Source: Glandiceps talaboti (Eukaryota; Hemichordata; Enteropneusta; Spengelidae). Taken from it: a stretch of 64,000 nucleotides of DNA. Location of the stretch: positions 12,896,651 to 12,960,650 of the forward strand of contig NC_135563.1 of the NCBI RefSeq assembly GCF_964340395.1, in the 5' to 3' direction. A program made the translations under genes and the position numbers. Shown in pieces: positions 40,201 through 49,200 of this stretch (its first letter is position 1; each line of letters starts with the position of its first letter). The notes below the pieces were generated by a model, which did not search any database, was not told where the DNA came from, and was given only the letters and a program-made list of their open reading frames with translations.

Positions 40201-43200
40201 AAAAGAGAACTCCAAAAATCATTTCATGGTCCCATTAATAGCAAAAAATAAAATATGACATTATCAGCAAGATATCATGAAGGTATTATTTGCAGGGGTA
40301 GAAGTAACTTTAGAGAGTCGTACGAAGTACTCATTAACCGAGATAATAATTTCAAGATCTCTTTCACGACAACGATTTAAATTCTCACCCAAATTCAATC
40401 ATCAATATTTTTTTCAATGTAGGATCATGCACATATTTTGTAAGTGGTTATACTTTTCAGAAATCTGAAATTGTTTTCTCTCACGCATAACAGTACACTG
40501 GTGGAGCCAACAGTACAAAATATATTTTACATTAATTCTTAGGCCAAAAAAAAATTGTGTGGTTCCGATGACACCCAATTTCAAAATACGGTGGGTAGGG
40601 AGGATTTCTTTTTTTTTACCTTCAAGGATCTGTTCAAATGTTCTCTTCATATTTACAGAGGTCAAGAGAGAATTCTGATCAATGTAATCATACTTTCTGT
40701 ACTATATACAGTAGACATCGTGTGGTACGTTGTATTTGATTCCACCATGATGTTGTTTTGATCACACAAGCCAATGACGTCTTCAAATCTAACTATTTCT
40801 CGTCCAACTTTGCAAATTTTTTTGATTTTTCAATAATTTTTTTAATTACCTTAAAAAAGTTTCGGATGGCAGTAAAAAAAAAAACAGGTTGGGTCAGGTT
40901 ACTGGAACCAAACAATTTTTGGGGGCCTTATTGAAAATTGGTTTTCATATCATCAGGAGTCTTTCAAGGATTTAAAGAACTTTCCAGCATTTCTTGAAAA
41001 TAATGAAATTTATAGGTAACGATATTTTTCACCACTAAATTTCCAATGTATGTATATGTACTTTCAAGGATATCAGGTAATGTACATGTATCTAAAGAGC
41101 GAGTGAATGTGCTAACCATGTAAGCATTTCATAGCGTGTGTGTATAAGCAATTGCCAAAATCCATGAAATGAAAGCAAGAAAGCAAGCAAGCAACACAGC
41201 CAATTCACTTCTATTCTGAAAATCAACAACAGAATTAACTAAATATATTCTAGTACAATTGTTGTTCTTGGCCAGAGTCCTTCTCTCTCAGTCAGGTCTA
41301 CATCATCAGCTACATGTGTATGTGTGAAAGTAATTTGTCTATCTACACACCAGCTTGTAACTACATTGCACTCGGTGACACACTAAAGCCCAATTTATAC
41401 GATGCCTGCAACTACAGTTGTGGTTTGTTGCATTTACACGTACTGTTTACATGGAGATTCCAAAAAACGTACAAGGAAATGCAACAATTTGAAATGCTGC
41501 TGAAAGTGAATCACTTTCAAAATGATCTGTTTTCATTCCAAAACAGAATCTATGTGAAATTGGTGAAGATGGTACAATTCGAAAAAGCATATATTTGATC
41601 TCAGATGACCCCCATAAATGACGCAGTTGCACATGCTCCAAATGGTAGTGTTATATTTGCACATATGCAGCAGCATCGTTTTCAATTTGTTCCATCTTCA
41701 GTGTTTTCCATGTAAACATAAAAGTGTAGATTAACACAATATACAATATACGTACCCCTTGCAAATCCTTATCTTGTTCAGGGGGTGGTGCAACCACATC
41801 GTTAGCATTGATAATTGGTACAATATTCATCTTGACTAATTCATTCATTGTACTTCTTAAGTTATTCCTGGTGTAATCATGGTAGAAGTCTGGTTTGGTA
41901 ACTAAGACCTGCTCAAAGGATAGAAATCATGATTACATGTACATGGACTTTTCAGTATTGAAAAAGAAATGCTAGATTCAGTCAAAACCTGTTTATGGCA
42001 GCCATACAAGGGACATTTTGGAGAGGAGGCTGTTCTCCTTTTAGGGTTATTCACTAATTAATGATGATTGACGTGTACATTAAATTAATGTGATACATTT
42101 GTAGGAAATTCTGATAGGAAATGTACAAAGTTGGCTACTATACATACATTGTAGATACATGTACATATAACCTTGTTGCAAAATAAAAGAGCAAGGGTAT
42201 ACATGTAACCCCAGTCTTGCCCTTACATCTTACAGCATGCTTCAGTTTAAGAGGAGAACTCTCTATTTTCTTTTTCTACTTCACTATTGCTGCATTCATA
42301 AGTGGATCTGCAATGTCTAACTCCTGGATTGTTTAGGGTATAAAATTGGAAAGATACAAAGTGAGGGGGCAGGAGGTGTACATTTGTACATGCTTGTGTT
42401 GTTGTCAGAGGTACATGTACATGTAAAGTTTTTTTTCTGTGAGACATTGCTATTGAACTCCGAACTGTTTTGGGAAGGGGGAACATACAATTGGGGTGAC
42501 AGGGGTCCAAAAGACATGATAGTGACTAACCTGAGATGTTGTGACTCCATACTGAGAGAACATTGCTTCATACAATGACATGAGTCCACTCTGACCAGCA
42601 GCAGCACATGCTCTTGGTTCAAGGATGATTTGACCCTAAAAGACACACGAATCAACACAGGGGTAAAAGATACTGTATTGGTTTCAAGATGTCACAGGGT
42701 CATGATGGTTGAATGGTTAGAATGGCCGACTTAGAATCTGCAATTCGCAGGTTCAAGTCTTGGCACTGTCATTTGTTTCTGAATGGCTAAAATCCTCGTC
42801 CAAGATATGAAGCATGATAGTGTCCCAGTCAACCCAGATGTACGTACATGTATAATTGGGGACCTGGTAGGATACAGATGACAATGTGAATACCTTTTTA
42901 CAATGCATGTATGCACTCACAGAGGCTGCAATAGATTGTATATGTACAAAAAAGTAGTCTCCTTGGGAGTTGAGGAAGTACATTTGTGTATAAAGGGCTG
43001 TTGTCTCTTTATAGGTCTGTACCTGGGTTAATAATTGTGAAGTACTTTGAGCACAACATGGGAAAGTACTATAAAAACTTAATTTATTACAAAAAATATT
43101 ATTATATTGTACACCTGTACAAGTACTGAATGTGGGCAAGAAAATATACATGTAGCTACATGTACATTTTGTATCATGACTTGAAAACTTCAAACCTCTT

Positions 43201-46200
43201 GCACATAATTCATGTTAGATACGAACAGTATACAAGTGAATGTAACAATAAACTGGGTTTTAAGAAAGAATAATTAAATTTGGGCAAGCTTGTACACTTC
43301 ATTACCGCAATTCTAAGCCTGACTTACACCATACATTTTTATATATGTATGGTACATGTACCCTTATCCTTGCAGATATGAACATACATGTACATGTAAG
43401 TGTGCGACAGTTAGTAATGGCACTTTATTTGTGGTCACAGCTGTGGGTATATTTTTGTCTTTTTATACAGATGAAGTTTACAAAGACCGCCTGTATCTAT
43501 TAAATAGTTAATTAATATTCATTATCAGTATCAATACATTCTACACTACATTTTTTTAACATATTCATGGCAGGAATCTCTAATAATTTGGTTCTCTCAA
43601 GTACAAGGAATTCTCTAAAAAAAATAAGTGGTTGTATTTATGAACATTAAAAATTTACTTTATCTTTCCTTTATTTCAAGAATCTTAAGAAAGTGTAAAA
43701 CTTGTAAAATTCACATTTTTAAATAGAAAAAGGAAATGATTGATGCTTTAATATGGAACGTAGGTACAAAAATGTAGATGTTTCCATGTTACATTAAATA
43801 AAAATATTCATGTTATATAATTTGTCTGATAAATTGTCATCTATTCTGCTACAAAGTGATTACAAAGTGTACATAGATAAAAGTACAATACTTCACATGC
43901 ACTTATATATCTTGACCTGAAGGTCACCTAATGGTAGATGGGGGTTAATTCAAACATGATTTTCCTGTCTGCACAGAAAATATCCATGCATGTATGCATG
44001 TACATACTGCCTTGTTTCACAAATGGAGCTATTTTAGTGTGTGAACTGGCAAGATATCAAAATACATTCCCAGATGTACATACATGTACATGTATGCATA
44101 CATCATGTATAATATGTAAAAATGTACAATGTACATGTACATGCATTACATTTTGTCACCGTATTGTACATGCACAAGTATATAAAATCTATACATATTC
44201 CATTAAAATTTATCACACAGATAACTTTCTAACTTAAAGTAGTGTGTACAATGTACTACATGTATCAAACCAGAGTGACTACAGTTTCAATTAGTTGACA
44301 CCACATTTAGTTTTTTAACATCTCATGGGTCTGTTGTTACAATTTACACAAACAAAATACAAAATTTACATGTACAAATGTACACTGATGGCGCACACAC
44401 ACACACACACACACACACACTACATTTTATCTCACTATCACACACATAAAACATATTTGTGTTTGAAACTTCCTTGTTTCATTGGACAATTCTGTTGATT
44501 TGTGTTCACGGTGAGATAAAATGGTTTCAATTAAATTTTTATATATATATTTTTTTTATATATTTTATTCAATGAATATCCATCTTCTACCCCACAATCT
44601 ACATACACTTATATGATCACAATACTGAATGCCTCCATAGTACAAAATAATTTTCAACAACGTAGCATAGTATTTTATTTGATTGATTCTAAAAATTCAA
44701 TCAATTCATGTTCATTGTCATGTATTGGCTACCTTAAAGAACTAGACAATGTTCACTGAAGTACATACTTTATTATATTAGTTACAACTCATTACACACA
44801 GACATGTATCACGGTTTACTTCATATAATGTATATTGCAATGTCTGTCACTTCTACATCATTTCAATTTGCTCTTTTTTAATTTTGAATATTAAGTGTAT
44901 GGTATACAAACCTGATAAATATGTTGCAAGAAATAAAACTAAGGTACATGTAGGTATAATATATGCATACACAGCTGCTACAGACATTACCGGTATGGCG
45001 GTAGTGTTAAAATTGCTTTTGGAAATGACATTCATAAAAAGTGCATGTAGCATGTTTTTTATTGCAGTAGAACAGGACAGCATGGAGTCCACTCTACACT
45101 GCAGGAATGAAATACAAAATATGTACATGTACTGACAAGTATGGATTCCATGCTAACCGCCAGGTAAAAAAAATTGTAGAACAGGACAGCATGCAATGCA
45201 GGGTTTAAATAAAATATACAGTAGAACATGACAGCATGGAGTACAAATGTAATTCCACCACGAAACACAGGGTTGAAATACTGTAGAACATTGCAGGAAT
45301 GTAGATTCCATGCTACATGTAACACACTATTTCTTTTTTTGGCCTTATAAAATTATATTAGCCTTAAAAAAAAATAATGGTTTGGTTCCAGTTACCAGAC
45401 CCAACCTAGTTTTTCACTGCCGACCTAAACTATTTTTTACTTTTTCGAGAAAAAAATAAATAAAATTGCAAAAATTGGGAAGTCTCACGAGAAATAGTGG
45501 ATGCAGAAACTGACATCAACTGAAAAGACAATATGAAACTGTTCTTCCACTCTGTAATGGCTGTACATCTGATAGGAAGAAATAAATAACACAGAGACCA
45601 TTTGGAAAACAATGGAAAACCTGAACTAGACACTCACATATGAAAAAAAAATATGATCAAATAAAATAAAAAATCTACCTACCCCACCTATTCTAAAATT
45701 GAGCGTAATCGGAACCACACAATTTGTTTTATTAGGCCTTAAGGCAAACTCATAAACTAAATGTACAATGTAAACTAAAATGTCACTGATGACTGACCAT
45801 CTTTTCATAACAATATTGTTTTTAAAATATAAGCTGTAAATACATACTAAACATATGGAGCACATTGACATACCCCTTCAGCAGAATTTAAGCTACATGA
45901 ATGTAAACAATATGTTACCTGGTGACTGCACTTAATATAATTACACACTATTTATATTTAATATCTCATTAATTCATGATCAGTCAACATACATCAAATA
46001 ATTGGAGAAGTGTACTTTGTACAATGTTGATATTTTCTCTTTCCGTCATGAATTTACAAAAATTTATGTGTCTATTGTAGCATTCAGTATGGTTAGATAT
46101 TTTAGACAAGTGACACTGATAATTACAAGAAAAGAATGGTGTGACTTGAATCCACAAGATATCATTAATTCCATAAAGACTACAGCATTACTAAGAATGA

Positions 46201-49200
46201 TTCTGTCGTTAAAATTTAAAAAATCAAATTATGAAAAAATTAGGACACAGATATATGATACTTCACAACGCTCCTTTCTAATTGATATTAACCTACTGTT
46301 ATAAACAACTGACCTTTTATTACCATGGTAACTTCACTTTCAAGCTATTCCTGAGAATGAATGAAGTAATAACTCACGACATGTAACCAGTGACAGTGCA
46401 CAATCAAAATATTCATTTTCATTTATCTAATAAAAACATCATCATGTACATTGTATACCGGTAACTACTTTTTGCTTCTAGTCATAAAGTGAGTTTAGTG
46501 TTACATGATGTACAGTGTGTTAAAGATAATCTTGCATCTAAAATCACATACATTGTACATTGTACATGCAGTATTTCTCAATTTAGAGAAACTTAAACAA
46601 TGATTGCATGCACTCAATACATGGATCTTGACGTCAGTATATACACTAACAATCATGCCTCAGCTTCGTGACTGATCATTTGATTGCAACACATTAGCCT
46701 TGTTACATGTATGTACAGTTTGCATCTGAGTGTTCCAATGTACTAGGCAGCGTAAGTGTTTTTACTAAGGTGACCACGGTAACAGAAGAGGGCAACCTAG
46801 TAAATTTGCAAAATTGTCCATACAGTCCATGACACGTCATGTACATGTACCACAATTTGTGGGGGGAACCCAGGTAAAATGCACTGGGAACTCGGGTAGA
46901 TTTTATCTGTTTAATAACACACTTAACAAAAACACTGAGTGTACATGTACATGGTCATGTACTGTAAATCTTGATATTTTTGGAGAAAATTTAGTGATAT
47001 TAAAATGTTTGAATTGTTCCAAAAACCTAATGTTTGCACATCATTGACTCTGGTATTCAGTTATCCACTACCTATTTTCATATTTTTTTATTCTCGATGA
47101 AACAAGTAAAACAAATTATATTTTACTGTTTTATAGTCATGGTTGTGAATGCATATGTAAATCAATTCCTATTTTTGTTCTAAAATTATTGGCTCAAGTT
47201 TTCACATTTAGCAACATATTGATTATTGGGTGTTCTCCATATAATTTTTTATCTTTCATCATATGTTATCAAGTGGTATGTCTACCAAAATGTAAGACAA
47301 TAACATTCAAACTCTAGCTAATGTAGAAACAAATTAGAATTTACATGAAGCTAGGAGCACTCCACTATATATTTTGTATGAAAATGTCATGGCTATTGGC
47401 CAAGTTCCTATGTTTTATCATCACCTAATTCAATTGTGTCTCACAGACATCCACTTATACAAACAGTGATTGCTCTAAAATTGAATAATAATGGATTTTT
47501 CTTACAAAAGGAAATCCTGCCTTATAGTATACACACATACAATGAAGTTATACAATACTCATTACATGTATATTAACAATTGTGACATTGATACATTAAT
47601 TGAATTATGAATATAGAGATTATACAAGGACTTTCATGATTAGAATTAGTTAGAATTGCTAACTGGTTTCATGCGCACATGTATCTGCTGAAAAAGAAAC
47701 CATGTGACTTGCTGGCATATACATTTTGTCAGTATGCTGGCGTACAAATCTTCATATAAAACACAGTGTTGTTTCCCCCCCCCTCCCCCAACCTGAGTTC
47801 ATGTACTTACTCCCCCTCCCCCTCATGTGTGTTCATGTACTTACTTCTATGTGACTGAACGATGATGTGATTTTAAAAAACTTGGCGCCAACAAATAAAT
47901 ACTAAAAAGTGTCTTGTGACATACAGGAAACAGCTGAATTTTCATAATTGACACTAAAGGTCAAAGTCAAGCTGTGTATGTCCCCATATGACATGTCACC
48001 TTTGTGCAAGGTTTATAAGAAATTAGATATTGCAAATCTGAGAAATGAAGTATTACAAAATAAATGCATGGATGGGGGCTTAAAACCACAGTCAATATCT
48101 TAGCATGTAATGTGCTATTACACCAAATGTTAATCTGAAAATAACTGGCTATTGGGACACTCGCAGAATCAGTATCTACATCTATCTACCATTATGGAAA
48201 AGGACTTCATTATGTGAACAACTTCATTTCCTGAACCAAGTTTCATACTTTTCAAAGTTGTTCATATAAGTGTCAATTTCCCTTCAACTTACCCCATTTG
48301 TGTCTGCTCTGTTGGACAAAGTCTGTCGCATACTTTGTGATAACATGACTTCATGCCGTAATCGTTGTTTACCAAATGCAACAGCTCCACTTGTAACAAC
48401 CAGCATCTCCCTGCCCACATTCTGTAATTCTGACACCTGTGAGGGACAAACCAAAACATTAAAACTTTCAGATATTTCTCCACCCTATGCTTTAATGTAC
48501 AATGATAAAGACGTATACATGTATATGATTACGACATCTTGTCCATCATACAAGTTGAATGTGTTTGCACAGAAAATATGGAAATTATATCCTAGTTGTT
48601 CTGTGATGCCTGAAATATGAGTCAAAACATTCTAAATCACATTATTTTTCCCCAATTTTTCATAAAGTATACTTGTGTACATACATATAGGTATAACATT
48701 ATTCCAAAATATTTTTCTCCATTCAGCCACAAAATATTTGTGACCTGAGTTTTGTCACTACATGTTTTTGAGTCATTGTGATAAAGCCCCTTAAGTTACT
48801 TGCATTTACCTCTGCTCAATAAAGAATATTTTGCATTGTCGATGGTACAAGAAATATGAACATGTAAAACTCTATTAGGAAACACGTTTATTTCTTTATG
48901 AAAGTATCAATTTTTATTTCAAATGGTTGACATATCAATACTATTTTCCATCATTGTTATTATCATATCCATTAGTTTATTTATTAAGTATTAATGTTGA
49001 TATCATTTCTTTTTCTTTCTTTGCTTTTGTATTTATTGCAGCAGTTAAATACTTGTACTTTATTTCTTGTTGTATATTTCTTTTGCCAGAGTCACAGACT
49101 CAACTATATGTATTTCAGATCACTATTTTCTCATTAGATATACATACATGTACTTTATTCTTTTTGTATCTTGTGAATAAAATCTATTTTATTCATAGAT

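Larger units (their letters stand above)
42636..48292 (-). other. P5CS intron 2 (5.7 kb, the largest)
   Basis: Contains a tRNA-derived SINE, a (CA)n tract, a degenerate short tandem repeat near 45066-45310, repeat R3 copy C and repeat R1 copy 4. TGTACATGTACA words are frequent. No coding exon is missing: exons 2 and 3 join in phase 0. Confidence 0.7.

Noticed and set aside
42703-42775. Possible functional tRNA gene
   Set aside because: The tRNA-like head lacks a clean acceptor stem and anticodon arm and continues into a SINE body.
42753-43193. 146-codon minus-strand ORF in P5CS intron 2
   Set aside because: It is antisense to the SINE and has no domain features.
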